From positions 1,364,001 through 1,428,000 of the forward strand of contig CAVUKN010000005.1 in NCBI GenBank assembly GCA_963742105.1: a stretch of 64,000 nt of DNA. The letters run 5' to 3'. This document shows positions 45,885 to 54,957 of the stretch, piece after piece (positions within the stretch are counted from its first letter, which is position 1; the number at the start of each line of letters is the position of its first letter). The notes under the pieces are model-generated. The model had not been told where the DNA came from, did not search any database, and saw only the letters and a program-made list of their open reading frames with translations. The translations under genes and the position numbers were made by a program. Origin of the DNA: Gp6-AA40 sp963742105. GTDB taxonomy: Bacteria > Acidobacteriota > Vicinamibacteria > Vicinamibacterales > UBA2999.

Positions 45885-46763
45885 CTATGGTTTCCTGCGT
45901 TCGTCCGTCGGCCCGGTGACACTCGAGGATGTGTCGACGGAATACTTCCGATAACCCGAAAACTCCGACGTCCCGCGCCGTCTCAGCGTGGCGACCAAAC
46001 CTACCCGTGCGCTGCCGCTGTAGGTGACGATCGCCGGTAGCCACACCTCGCCGTTGATCTTGCGGCGAAGGAACGACAGCTGGGCACCTGTGTTCAGTCT
46101 GGCAATGACGCCGAAACCAAACGACAGTGGGTCGATCGCTTCGGCGTCGAGCTTCACGAGCTCGTGGTCGTCTTCACTGATCCAGGCCCGCAGGCGGAAG
46201 TGCCGCATCTGCTTGCCCTCGCGCGTCTGCGGTGACGCATCCGGCCTGGGTATCAGCGAAAACGCAATCGTGGCGTGGTTGTCTACCGCCTCGCGTCCCG
46301 TCATCCGGATGTCGAAGACATTGAAGATGTCCCTGACCGCGGCGTCGCGCTCGCGACGATCCTTCTGCCGCTCCCGCTCCTGGCGTGCGCGCTCCTTCTC
46401 TGGATCATCAGAGGTCCGTTGCGCGATCTCGTTGGCACGCTGCAGGCGTTCCCGATCCTGTTTCGCCAGGGCTGCCGATGAGACCGTACGGCCATCTTCG
46501 GAAATCAGTCGCTCCCAGCGCTCTTCGCCAGGAAATCCTGGATAGCTCTCGAAGACCTTGACTGATTCGTCCGTTGTTCGACCGTCTTTGTCGAGTTTCA
46601 GCTCGCGACGTGTTTCGACGTACACGTAACTGCTCTGAAGGGTGCTGTCCGTCTGAAGATGTTTGCGCGTTTCGGCCAGGAAGGAGGCTTGATCCGGCAG
46701 GGGACGCTCCTGCAGCGCCGGTCCAGCACCGGTTACCAGGACAAACGCAACGATGAGTCTCAA
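45885..46763 (-). CDS. Secreted hypothetical protein with central coiled coil
   Basis: The frame opens at TTG 46763 with GGAGG about ten bases upstream and a hydrophobic export signal (LIVAFVLVTGAGPA). The 292 residues include YVYVETRRELKLDKDGRTTDESVKVFESYP, an Arg/Glu coiled stretch (AQRTSDDPEKERARQERERQKDRRERDAAVRD) and a C-terminal beta domain (FDIRMTGREAVDNHATIAFSLIPRP, LRAWISEDDHELVKLDAEAIDPLSFGFGVIARL). The C-terminal part recalls LolA/RseB-like folds that bind lipids or lipoproteins. Upstream of it on the same strand is the MFS transporter. Confidence 0.7.
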   Translation of the reverse strand: MRLIVAFVLVTGAGPALQERPLPDQASFLAETRKHLQTDSTLQSSYVYVETRRELKLDKDGRTTDESVKVFESYPGFPGEERWERLISEDGRTVSSAALAKQDRERLQRANEIAQRTSDDPEKERARQERERQKDRRERDAAVRDIFNVFDIRMTGREAVDNHATIAFSLIPRPDASPQTREGKQMRHFRLRAWISEDDHELVKLDAEAIDPLSFGFGVIARLNTGAQLSFLRRKINGEVWLPAIVTYSGSARVGLVATLRRRGTSEFSGYRKYSVDTSSSVTGPTDERRKP

Positions 46764-46790
46764 ATCTCGTGCGCCTCCGCTCCGGTCACG

Positions 46791-48086
46791 TCAGACCGTG
46801 GCTCCCGCCCTGATGCCCTCGAGGCCATGGCCCTGCGGACTCTTCTCACGTGCGCGCAGCGCCGCAGCAAAGACGAATCCGAACAGGCTGAGCAGGGTAA
46901 ACATCCAGAGCATCGGTGTATACCCGCCTGGGTTCGTCGGACCCGCACCGTTGGCGTCGTTCAGTGCCCCCGCGGCCAGGTTGAAGAGAAACAGCCCGAT
47001 GTTCTGCACCATCGTCATCAGTCCATAACCGGTGCCGAGCCGGGTGGGCTCCACCAGGTACGGGACTGCAGGCCAGATCACGGCGGGGACGAGGCTGAAC
47101 GCGATGCCGATGAGCACAGTCGACACCCACAGGCTCAAGTGCGTATAGCCGAGGATTGGAAAGACCGCCGCGAGCAGGAAGGTTCCGAATGCCATGAACC
47201 CGGCTCGATGTCCGATCTTGTCAACCATCAGGCCGAAGAGCGGCGTGAAGACGATCGCCGCCGCGAACACGTAGCTGTTCAGCGCGCCCGCCTCCTGCAG
47301 TGAGAGGCCATGGGCATGCTGAAAGTACTTGATGGCGAAGGTGCTGCGGAACGGAAAGATGACCGAGTAGAACGTCACGCACAGGCCGACGATGTACCAG
47401 TAGGAGCGATCGAAGCGCAGGAGATCGGACCAGACGATCCGATCCGGAGCTGCTGGCTGTTTGAGATCGAATTTACGCGCGGCGCGCGATTCCAGCAGGT
47501 AATAGACGATGCACGCCACGACCGCGAACAGTGAGAAGCCGGCCGACAGCAGCAGCGGCGGCTGCCAGCCGCGGTCGTACAGCGGCTTGAACCACGTCGT
47601 CGAGTAGTCGGCACAATACGAACCGGCCCGCGCGATGCTCAGATTCACGCCAAACGCGAATCCGAGCTGCCGGCCGACGAACCATTGGCCGATGGCGACC
47701 GTGATCGCCACGATCATCGATTCGGCGCCAAGGCCGAAGATGAGACGTCCCGCGGCCATCACCGGAAATGACGGTGAGCTTGCGGTGATTGCCGCGCCGA
47801 TGAGACAGATGACGCCGAAGATGACGGTGGACAGCCTCGTGCCGAAACGGTCGACGAGGACCCCGCCGACTAACACCATGACGATGTTCGGGAAGCTGTA
47901 GATCGCGTTGAGCGTGCCGATCTGCGTGTCGGTGTAGTGCAGCAGGCGCTGCAGCGAATCGGCAACTGGAGCGACCGAGTCGTAGGTGTAGTAGTTGCCG
48001 AACATGGCGACGCTGATTGCCACCAGCACGCCCCATCGCCAGGCGGCTGGTGGGGGCGGCTTCACCGTGAGCGCGTGATTCGTCAT
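46791..48086 (-). CDS. MFS transporter
   Basis: The 431-residue product has about 12 membrane spans and the MFS motif GGVLVDRFGTRLS between spans 2 and 3. It starts with WRWGVLVAISVAMFGNYYTYDSVAPVADSLQ and has a long central loop (LLESRAARKFDLKQPAAPDRIVWSDLLRFDRSYWY). The overall pattern recalls the MFSD1-like group of solute carriers. The substrate is unknown. TAACCT eight bases before the ATG suggests leaderless expression. Confidence 0.88.
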   Translation of the reverse strand: MTNHALTVKPPPPAAWRWGVLVAISVAMFGNYYTYDSVAPVADSLQRLLHYTDTQIGTLNAIYSFPNIVMVLVGGVLVDRFGTRLSTVIFGVICLIGAAITASSPSFPVMAAGRLIFGLGAESMIVAITVAIGQWFVGRQLGFAFGVNLSIARAGSYCADYSTTWFKPLYDRGWQPPLLLSAGFSLFAVVACIVYYLLESRAARKFDLKQPAAPDRIVWSDLLRFDRSYWYIVGLCVTFYSVIFPFRSTFAIKYFQHAHGLSLQEAGALNSYVFAAAIVFTPLFGLMVDKIGHRAGFMAFGTFLLAAVFPILGYTHLSLWVSTVLIGIAFSLVPAVIWPAVPYLVEPTRLGTGYGLMTMVQNIGLFLFNLAAGALNDANGAGPTNPGGYTPMLWMFTLLSLFGFVFAAALRAREKSPQGHGLEGIRAGATV

Positions 48087-48094
48087 GAGGGTGT

Positions 48095-48100
48095 AGGTTA
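48095..48100 (-). promoter_or_regulatory. Leaderless-type -10 element of the MFS gene
   Basis: TAACCT on the minus strand lies eight bases before the ATG at 48086; the spacer has no ribosome-binding site. Confidence 0.4.
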
Positions 48101-48166
48101 CGGGGAAGCGGTGAAAAAGGGGAAGGCACCGACGCGCAATGACGCTTGGATCCCGTGGATGCCCGA

Positions 48167-48197
48167 TTGACAGCCGAAGCCGCTTGGCGGATAGTCT
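48167..48197 (+). promoter_or_regulatory. Promoter copy sharing sequence with the cytochrome c promoter
   Basis: TTGACA (48167-48172), 19 bases, TAGTCT (48192-48197), followed by GCGGCTCA. The stretch repeats the promoter before the cytochrome c gene at 54920-54950 almost exactly, including the 21 bases beginning TGGCGGATAGTC. Where the other copy has ATG, this one has AGG at 48205. The next gene on this strand starts at 48359. Confidence 0.5.
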
Positions 48198-48358
48198 GCG
48201 GCTCAGGGGCAGCGACGTCAGGGCACCGAGCCCTTCGCCGTCACTGGGAATTTATTTCCGCGGGTTTGCAGATTTCCGCAAAGCCGTGGGCCGGGACGCG
48301 ATGATGCTGGAGAATACCGCGTCGGCGGCGTGGCACCTTTCGTGTTGATGACCCCGTT

Positions 48359-48601
48359 ATGGCCGCCACCCATGCGCGATCAACTTTCTCGGCGCCGGGA
48401 GCGAGCCTGACGGTTCTCTTCTGCGTTCTGATCTTCTGGGCCGGTGTGACCTACCCGACTCTGTGGACCGCCGGCGATCGCGATCCCGACACTCTCCTGC
48501 TCTTCCTCTGCATCCTGTTGTGGCTGCTCGACCGCCGCCGCGCTGCCGACGTCCGCGATCCCATCCCCGGCGATGCGCACGCGACTGCCGCTTCCCATTA
48601 G
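48359..48601 (+). CDS. Small two-span membrane protein
   Basis: The 80-residue product has two hydrophobic segments (ASLTVLFCVLIFWAGVTYPTLW and DTLLLFLCILLWLLD) and a polar tail. Its end overlaps the porin gene by 29 bases. I recognise no family. The overlap suggests translational coupling with the porin. Confidence 0.5.
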   Translation: MAATHARSTFSAPGASLTVLFCVLIFWAGVTYPTLWTAGDRDPDTLLLFLCILLWLLDRRRAADVRDPIPGDAHATAASH

Positions 48602-49799
48602 CCTCCTGCTCATCCTTGGCGGCGCCACCGCGAGCTCCGCCCAGACGAGCAGCCAGTCGATGGACTTTGCCTTCGACGACCATCCCACCGTGCGGCTCGG
48701 AGACGTCGCCACCATCGAGGGATTCGCGAAACTCCAGCTCGATTGGCGCCAGATGGACCATTCGACATCAGCCGACTGGGACCTCAGGCTGCTGCGTGCT
48801 GGTGTCATGGGCCACGCGTTCAAGAGAATCGAATATCAGGTCGAACGCGAACTCGATGACGACACCAATCCGTGGCGAGACGTCTACGTGGATGTGAGCG
48901 CAAGCTCAGCGCTGCAGGTTCGGGGCGGCAAGTTCAAGATGCCGTTCAGCCTCGATCGGCTGACCAGCCCCATGGAGATCGAATTCGTGTACCGCTCCCT
49001 GGCCGCCAGCAGCCTGGCGCCTGGTCGTGATGTGGGTGTCATGGTGCACGGCCGTGTGTTCAGCCGCATCGTTCGCTATGAAGTCGGGCTGTTCCGGCAT
49101 GGCGGCGATGCGGTGCGTGACTCGGAGCGTGAGGGTGATGCGACGGGGGCACTGCGGGTGACGGTCTCGCCATGGCGGCAGGTGAAGAAATCGCCGTGGC
49201 AGCAGCTCACGTTCGGCGGCGGACTCACGCTGGGGCACCTCCCGGAAGGGCTGAACAGCCTCAATGGTCGCACCGTGTTCGACCACCGGTTGTTCCCGGC
49301 GGTCTATGTGAACGGCAGCCGCCGCCGGATCGGCGGTGACGCGGAGTGGCGAAACGGTCCGTTCCAGGTCCGGGGTGAAGTCATCGACGTTCGCGACGAT
49401 CGTCACGGGGAAGGAACCGACGACAACGATCTCCCGGCGTTGCATTCCGGCGGCGGCTACGTCAGCGGAACCTGGATCGTCACGGGAGAAAAGAAGAACG
49501 ACGCGATCAAGCCGCACCGTCCGTTTCCCCGGCAGGGACTCGGCGCCGTGGAGGTTGCCGGGCGGTTCGAGTGGATCGGGTTCGGCACGACCAGCGGTGA
49601 CCTGTCGGCGGGGCCGCGCGCTGCCGTTCCCGCTGCTCAGCGCTCGCACGTCGTCACCCTTGGAATCAACTGGTACCTCAATCGATACGTCCGCCTGGAC
49701 GCGAACGTCATTCATGAGACTCGCTACGACGGCGCGGCCGTCGTGGAAACGGAGCAGTTGTCGTGGGCGCCAGTCATCCGCTTTCAGTTCGGCTTATAA
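48573..49799 (+). CDS. Phosphate-selective-type (OprP/OprO-like) porin
   Basis: The 408-residue product has a signal peptide (LPLPISLLLILGGATASSA) and the family frame: EGFAKLQLDWRQMDHS, YQVERELDDDTNPWRDVYVDVSASSALQVRGGKFKMPFSLDRLTS, FSRIVRYEVGLFRHGGD, and a closing strand ending in FQFGL with a terminal aromatic-like outer-membrane signature. It forms a 16-18-stranded channel; phosphate selectivity cannot be read from sequence. Flanking genes overlap it on both sides (29 and 37 bases), so the three are one operon. Confidence 0.82.
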   Translation: MRTRLPLPISLLLILGGATASSAQTSSQSMDFAFDDHPTVRLGDVATIEGFAKLQLDWRQMDHSTSADWDLRLLRAGVMGHAFKRIEYQVERELDDDTNPWRDVYVDVSASSALQVRGGKFKMPFSLDRLTSPMEIEFVYRSLAASSLAPGRDVGVMVHGRVFSRIVRYEVGLFRHGGDAVRDSEREGDATGALRVTVSPWRQVKKSPWQQLTFGGGLTLGHLPEGLNSLNGRTVFDHRLFPAVYVNGSRRRIGGDAEWRNGPFQVRGEVIDVRDDRHGEGTDDNDLPALHSGGGYVSGTWIVTGEKKNDAIKPHRPFPRQGLGAVEVAGRFEWIGFGTTSGDLSAGPRAAVPAAQRSHVVTLGINWYLNRYVRLDANVIHETRYDGAAVVETEQLSWAPVIRFQFGL

Positions 49800-50980
49800 G
49801 CGGCGCTGCGGCGTCGATTGCTGTCGTCCTCATTCTGGCGATGCCGCCCTCGACCGCTGCGCAGACGGCGGACGAGTTCTTCGCCGGGCAGTCAGTTGAG
49901 GATGTGTGGGTGCACATCAACGGGCGCGACTGGCAGACGCTGCGGGCGCGGGTCACCGAGAACACGTATTACCCATGCGATGTGCAGTGGCGCAGCGTCC
50001 GGGTGTACAACGCCGGCTGCCGCGCGAGAGGAACGGGCTCTCGCAATCCAGTCAAGCCGGGCATCGAGGTGCATTTCGATCGCTACGTCACCGGCCAGCG
50101 ATTCCTCGGGATGTCGCAACTGGTGATCGACAACCTCTGGCAGGACGAGGCGATGCTGCAGGAGCGCGTCACGATGACGGCGTTCCGCCGTGTCGGCATC
50201 GTGGCACCGCGCGAAGCGCATGTGCGGCTGTTCGTCGGCAGCACGCGGCAGTTCATGGGACTGTATACCGTGGTCGAAGCATTCGATACGTCATTCCTCC
50301 AGCGCGCCTTCGGTGCGCCCGACGCCTATCTGTACGAATACCGATGGCACGACGTGTATCACTTCGAGGATCTCGGCAACGAGCTCGAGCCGTACGCGTT
50401 TCGCTTCGAGGCGCGCACTCACGAGAACGAGTCGACGTTCGGCCTCTACTCGCCCATTCGAGAGCTGATCGCCGTGATCAACGACGCTCCACTCGAGAAG
50501 ATCGGAGAGGCGCTGGACCTTCCTCTGCTCATCAACTACCTCGCGGTCGAAAACTACCTGGGGGACTGGGATGGTCTGCTTGGCTACGCCGGGTTGAACA
50601 ACTTCTATCTCATGCGCGTGCCTGGCGCTCCGTTCAAGCTGGTTCCCTGGGACAAGGACGTCGAGTTCTTCGACGTCCTGATGCCGCCGCAGCACAACTT
50701 CGAGTTCAACGTGCTCGCCAGCAAGATTTGGGCGGATCCAGTGGCGGTGCGCCAGTATCTTCGTGTGCTCCTCGACCTCGCCGCCAGCAACCAGGGTCTC
50801 GAGGACGAATTCGAGCGGGAGTTCGCCCAGATCGAAGCCGTTGGCCTGGCCGATCCCTGGAAGCTGCAGACCAACGACGCCTTCGAGAAAAGGATCGGAG
50901 AAATCAGATCGTTTTTTCAGCAGCGCCCGGCGATCGTTCGTGCCTACGTTGAACAGCTGGCGCCCGACCTCACTCGCTGA
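49763..50980 (+). CDS. CotH-kinase-family protein, secreted
   Basis: The 405-residue product overlaps the porin gene by 37 bases and has a signal peptide (SIAVVLILAMPPSTAAQ). CotH marks are VWVHINGRDWQTLRA, the GLYTVVEAFDTSFLQRAFG...LYEY stretch and PWDKDVEFFD, the acidic metal/phosphate motif. CotH proteins are atypical kinases that phosphorylate spore-coat or secreted proteins. The coupling to an outer-membrane porin suggests an export or surface role. The repeat array follows directly after the stop. Confidence 0.82.
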   Translation: MGASHPLSVRLISGAAASIAVVLILAMPPSTAAQTADEFFAGQSVEDVWVHINGRDWQTLRARVTENTYYPCDVQWRSVRVYNAGCRARGTGSRNPVKPGIEVHFDRYVTGQRFLGMSQLVIDNLWQDEAMLQERVTMTAFRRVGIVAPREAHVRLFVGSTRQFMGLYTVVEAFDTSFLQRAFGAPDAYLYEYRWHDVYHFEDLGNELEPYAFRFEARTHENESTFGLYSPIRELIAVINDAPLEKIGEALDLPLLINYLAVENYLGDWDGLLGYAGLNNFYLMRVPGAPFKLVPWDKDVEFFDVLMPPQHNFEFNVLASKIWADPVAVRQYLRVLLDLAASNQGLEDEFEREFAQIEAVGLADPWKLQTNDAFEKRIGEIRSFFQQRPAIVRAYVEQLAPDLTR

Positions 50981-51128
50981 GTAGCAGGTAGCAGGTAGCA
51001 GGTAGCAGGTATCAGGTATCGCCGGGAGCAGGGAGTTGGTGTAGTGCTGGAGCTGCAGTCGGCGAAGCGAGCCACTCGCTCGTCGGCGATCGCCGCACCT
51101 CTGTTACCTGCTACCTGCTACCTGCTCC
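50981..51128. repeat. Inverted heptanucleotide arrays (GTAGCAG / CTGCTAC)
   Basis: Four tandem copies of GTAGCAG and one GTATCAG (50981-51015, starting directly after the CotH stop) are followed, after about 80 bases, by four copies of the reverse complement CTGYTAC/CTGCTCC (51101-51128). The design is the same as at 42353-42481 but the heptamer is different. It lies between the CotH gene and the facing phosphoesterase gene. Confidence 0.9.
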
Positions 51129-51136
51129 CTCTCCCC

Positions 51137-52048
51137 TCAGTGGCAGGTGCCGCTGCCGGCATCGCTTCCTCCGCTGACGGGGATGAATTGCCAGTCGTAT
51201 CCGCCCGATGCGAGCGTCAGCTTCAGTACGCCGAAAGACTCGATTCGCACCTCGCTGTTGGGCTGAACGGATACCGGACGATAGGGAATGGCGCCGCCCG
51301 TCCCTGCGATGAACTGCCGGATGCCGCGCGCAGGATCCGGCCCGCCGTCGGGATTCTGCGGCGCAAAGCGCTCGTACAAGTGTTCGTGACCGTTCATCAC
51401 GATCTCGACGCCCGCGGTGTAGAGCTGCCGCCAGACGTCGCGCATGAACGGGCTGGGCCCGTCCGGTCCCGACGTGAAGAGCGGGTGGTGCCAGTAGGCG
51501 ATCGTGCACGCTGTCGCGTGCGCGGCGAGATCGCTGGCGAGCCATACCGCCTGCGCCGACCCTGCGGACGCCGGGATATTGCTGTTCAGCGCGATCGCAT
51601 GCCAGCTCCCGATCTCGAAGCTGTAATAGCCAAGTCCATATGGTCCCGCCGCCGCACCGAAGTAGTCGAAGTAGCCGGTCGCGCCGGGCGTCCCGTAATC
51701 GTGATTGCCGGGAACGGGATTCGTGCGACTGCGGTGACGGCCCCACGTCGGTTCGTAGCAGTCCTGGAACTCGCGCGGCGAGCCATTGAAGTACGCGTTG
51801 TCTCCAAGCGTGAAAACCGTGCCCCCGATGGTGTCCAGCAGCCGCGCGGTCTTGTCCGCGTTGCCATCGCAGGCCGCGATGTCGCCGGCGCCCACGAACA
51901 CCTGCGGAGCGCCCGGCGGTGAGGGCGGCGGGTTGTTCACCACCGGCGGCTGGGTGGGAGAGGGTTGCGATGTCGGTCCGGAAAGGCTGTTGCCGCCGCA
52001 GCCAGCCAGCGTCAGACACGCGAGCAGCACACCGGCCTGGCGGCGCAT
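51137..52048 (-). CDS. Metallophosphoesterase lipoprotein
   Basis: The 303-residue product has a lipoprotein signal (MRRQAGVLLACLTLAGC) and calcineurin-like motifs in order: GAGDIAACDG, GDNAYFNG, PGNHDYG, YWHHPLF and NGHEHLYERF. These ligate two metal ions for phosphoester hydrolysis in the periplasm. A Pro/Ser linker precedes the domain. It starts one base after the stop of the TonB receptor (TGA-G-ATG), so translation is coupled, and its substrate may enter through that receptor. Confidence 0.92.
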   Translation of the reverse strand: MRRQAGVLLACLTLAGCGGNSLSGPTSQPSPTQPPVVNNPPPSPPGAPQVFVGAGDIAACDGNADKTARLLDTIGGTVFTLGDNAYFNGSPREFQDCYEPTWGRHRSRTNPVPGNHDYGTPGATGYFDYFGAAAGPYGLGYYSFEIGSWHAIALNSNIPASAGSAQAVWLASDLAAHATACTIAYWHHPLFTSGPDGPSPFMRDVWRQLYTAGVEIVMNGHEHLYERFAPQNPDGGPDPARGIRQFIAGTGGAIPYRPVSVQPNSEVRIESFGVLKLTLASGGYDWQFIPVSGGSDAGSGTCH

Positions 52049-52049
52049 C

Positions 52050-54704
52050 TCAATACCTCAGCACCAGCGCAAGCTGGAGTCGGCGGCGGGGAAACGCGGA
52101 AATCGGTTGTCCGAACAGTGAGGACTGCAGGGAGCCGACGTACTCGTCGTAATTCACCGTGTTGAACAGATTGAAGAGCTCGAGACGGGCTTCGAGACGG
52201 GCACGGCCCACCGTCTCGTGTTTGGCGAGCGACAGATCGACGACTCGGTACGCACCGGTCTCGGCAGTGTTACGCGCGCCCGGCCGTGCGTCATTCTGTG
52301 TGGTGCCATTGCGATCGTCTCCCCACGTCACCGTGTACGGGCGCCCGCTCCGCAGGACCATCACGGTTGCGAGGGCCCACCCGCGCGTCAGCGGCCGCTC
52401 GCCGGGTATCTGCCAGGTCAAGGCCGCGGACCCGCTGTGGCGGAGGTCCGTCGGTGCCCGCCCGTGCTCGGCGTCAACGTTGCGACTGTCCTCCGGAAGC
52501 TCGTAGTTCGCCTGATCATCGGCATGGGCGAACGTATACGCGGCGACGAACCGAACCGACGGCGGCCCCCCGACGGCTTTCACCTGCAGCGCGCGATACC
52601 AGCTGCGACCGACGTTGCCAAGCGTCAGCAGCTTGCGATATCCGGAGGAGGGCGACAGCGGGCGCGTCGCGTCCGCCTCGGCCACCGAGCGCTGCGCGGG
52701 TGTCGTGACTGACGCTGGTGCGTTCTCGTCCACGATGCTGACGAGGTCGAAGCCATCCAGGCGAACGTAGTCCGCCGACACAGCGATCCCGCGAAGTCTC
52801 TGTTCGATGCCGGCCCCCATCTGAATCGAGTACGGGTTCCGGAAGTCAGTGCCGACGCGATAGACATCGCGCGGCGCAGCCGCGATGGCGATCTCTGGTG
52901 GCAGGGCGGCAGGAAAGGTCGGGAACGCGGCTGACCCCTTATCGAGGGCAATCGTGGCGAGGCCGTCCACCCCCTGCAGCGGCACTTGCACGATGGGGTA
53001 GAGGATGTGCTGCTGCGTGTACACGCCGGCCGCCGCGCGGAACACCGTCTGACCGCCGCCCGGCGCCCAGGCCAGTGTCAGGCGTGGCTGGAGGTTGTCC
53101 GCATCTGTGTCGGCCGTGAAGTCCTGGACGTGTTGAATCTGTTCCAGGTCGTAGCGGAGACCGGCCGTGATGGTGACGTCTCTGCGGATCCGCCATTCGT
53201 CTTCCACAAACGCGCCGACGCTGACGTCCCGCGCATCCGCTGCCGTCGCCGTCGGACCTGCCGCGATACCTTGCATGTAGAGGTAGGGCTGCGGCGCCGC
53301 TGCCGGGCCGCTGCCGAAGAAATAGGCCCCGTACATGTAGGAACTGCCTGTCGCATGACTGTTCACGAGGCTTGCGCTTCCCCCGAAGCGCAACGTGTGC
53401 GCCCCGGCTTGATGGCGCAGGCTTTCGTGCGCTTCCCACGTGTGCTCGGGATTCACGCCCAGCCCGGCTGGTCCGAGGAGCCCTCCTTCGATCGAATAGC
53501 CGCTCCGCGACACGTAGACGGACGGCTGCAGATCACGGCGACGATCGACGTAGCGTGAAAACTGCAGCAGCAGTTCGTGCGTGAGCGCCTGCGTCAGCTG
53601 CGCGTTGTGCGTGACCAGCACCGTGTGCGCGTCGTTGGTGAAGTCGGTGCCGCTTCCCGGCAGCGTGAGCGCGCCCGGCTCGTCGTGCCAGCGCAGAAAC
53701 TGCAGATTCATCCGCGCGGCGATCGATTGCGTGGCCGAGATGCTGTGATCGACGCGGGCGAACGCGATTCGTTCGTCCTGATTCGTCGGGACTGTCACGC
53801 CGGCGGCCGCCGGCGAGCTCACGACATTGTGCTCGCGCGCGCGACGAGCGTCGTAGCTGGCGAACAGGAACGTCCGGCTGGCAAGCGGCCCGCCGACCGT
53901 CGTGCCGTACTGCGTGGTGGCGCCGGACGGCTTGTCGGTGGCGAACACCGGTGGCGCCGCCAGCGCCGAATGACGGCCGAACACAAAGGCGCTGCCGCGC
54001 CACACGTCGCCCCCGGCTCTGGTCGTGGCCGTCGTCACCGATGCGAGCGCACCGCCAAAGCTCGCCGGAAACAGCTGCGGAAACACCGTCACCTCGCGGA
54101 TCGACTCCCGCGCATAGCCCGAGTAGAAGCTGCGCGGAGCGCCGCGCCACTTCGAAAAGTCGCTGGCGCCGTCGACGACGACATTGTTCGCCCAGTAGTG
54201 CTGGCCCTGCGGATCGGGGAAGTCCGGCCGGCCGGTGAATCCGGGAGCCAGCGACGCCAGCGGCAGAAAGCCGCGGTCGGCAACGGGCAGGTCGCGAACC
54301 AGGGATTCCTCGATCGTCTGATCGGCTACCGAGGCGTCGGCGGGCCGCGCCGCCGAGACCTGCAGTTGCACGGCGAGCGCACGTATCAGCATCAGGTCGC
54401 GCGTGACGATCCCGCCGGCATCCACGGCGAAGCGCTCCGTCCTGATCGTCTGGAAATCCTGGCGAGTCGCGGACAGCTGATAACCGGTCGATGCCGGCAC
54501 GTCGGTCACGACGAAATACCCGGCGGCATCCGTCGTCGTCCGCCGGGTGAACGTGCCGTCGGCGGAGGCCACTGTGACGGCGACACCGGGAAGTGGGGCG
54601 CCGGTCTCATCGCGAATCGTGCCGCTGACGCTGCCAGATTGCTGCGCGTCCGCCGGCACCGACGCGAGCGCCAGGAACAGCAGGCAGGCGTACAGAGTTC
54701 GCAT
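52050..54704 (-). CDS. TonB-dependent receptor with carboxypeptidase-regulatory domain
   Basis: The 884-residue product starts at ATG 54704 with a signal peptide (LLFLALASVPADAQ). Residues 25-105 form a CarboxypepD-regulatory-like beta sandwich (SGTIRDETGAPLPGVAVTVASADG), then come a plug-like region (ESLVRDLPVADRGFLPLASLAPGFTG, VDGASDFSKWRG) and a large beta barrel ending FPRRRLQLALVLRY. It would take up a large substrate across the outer membrane with TonB energy; no TonB box is clear. The phosphoesterase gene is coupled downstream, so a phosphorylated ligand is possible. Confidence 0.92.
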   Translation of the reverse strand: MRTLYACLLFLALASVPADAQQSGSVSGTIRDETGAPLPGVAVTVASADGTFTRRTTTDAAGYFVVTDVPASTGYQLSATRQDFQTIRTERFAVDAGGIVTRDLMLIRALAVQLQVSAARPADASVADQTIEESLVRDLPVADRGFLPLASLAPGFTGRPDFPDPQGQHYWANNVVVDGASDFSKWRGAPRSFYSGYARESIREVTVFPQLFPASFGGALASVTTATTRAGGDVWRGSAFVFGRHSALAAPPVFATDKPSGATTQYGTTVGGPLASRTFLFASYDARRAREHNVVSSPAAAGVTVPTNQDERIAFARVDHSISATQSIAARMNLQFLRWHDEPGALTLPGSGTDFTNDAHTVLVTHNAQLTQALTHELLLQFSRYVDRRRDLQPSVYVSRSGYSIEGGLLGPAGLGVNPEHTWEAHESLRHQAGAHTLRFGGSASLVNSHATGSSYMYGAYFFGSGPAAAPQPYLYMQGIAAGPTATAADARDVSVGAFVEDEWRIRRDVTITAGLRYDLEQIQHVQDFTADTDADNLQPRLTLAWAPGGGQTVFRAAAGVYTQQHILYPIVQVPLQGVDGLATIALDKGSAAFPTFPAALPPEIAIAAAPRDVYRVGTDFRNPYSIQMGAGIEQRLRGIAVSADYVRLDGFDLVSIVDENAPASVTTPAQRSVAEADATRPLSPSSGYRKLLTLGNVGRSWYRALQVKAVGGPPSVRFVAAYTFAHADDQANYELPEDSRNVDAEHGRAPTDLRHSGSAALTWQIPGERPLTRGWALATVMVLRSGRPYTVTWGDDRNGTTQNDARPGARNTAETGAYRVVDLSLAKHETVGRARLEARLELFNLFNTVNYDEYVGSLQSSLFGQPISAFPRRRLQLALVLRY

Positions 54705-54919
54705 GAGCCCGCAAGCAGCAAGAGACGGACCTGCGGAATCGCTTTTTTCCCGCGGCGGGGCGGCCGTGCCGCCGAAGCGTGGCCGAAACATCTCGCACGG
54801 CAATGGAAATCTCCGGTGGTATTAGAGCCCAATCGCGCCGCGCTGGGGAGATGGCTGGCGCCGGTGCCCGGACCGACTGGATCGCGTCACCGCGCGAAGC
54901 GCGAATGGCACCAGGCGGA

Positions 54920-54950
54920 TTGACACCCACACCCGCCTGGCGGATAGTCT
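54920..54950 (+). promoter_or_regulatory. Leaderless promoter of the cytochrome c / PQQ operon
   Basis: TTGACA (54920-54925), 19 bases, TAGTCT (54945-54950), then seven bases and ATG 54958. No ribosome-binding site is present. A near-identical copy without the ATG occurs at 48167-48197. Confidence 0.6.
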
Positions 54951-54957
54951 GCGGCTC

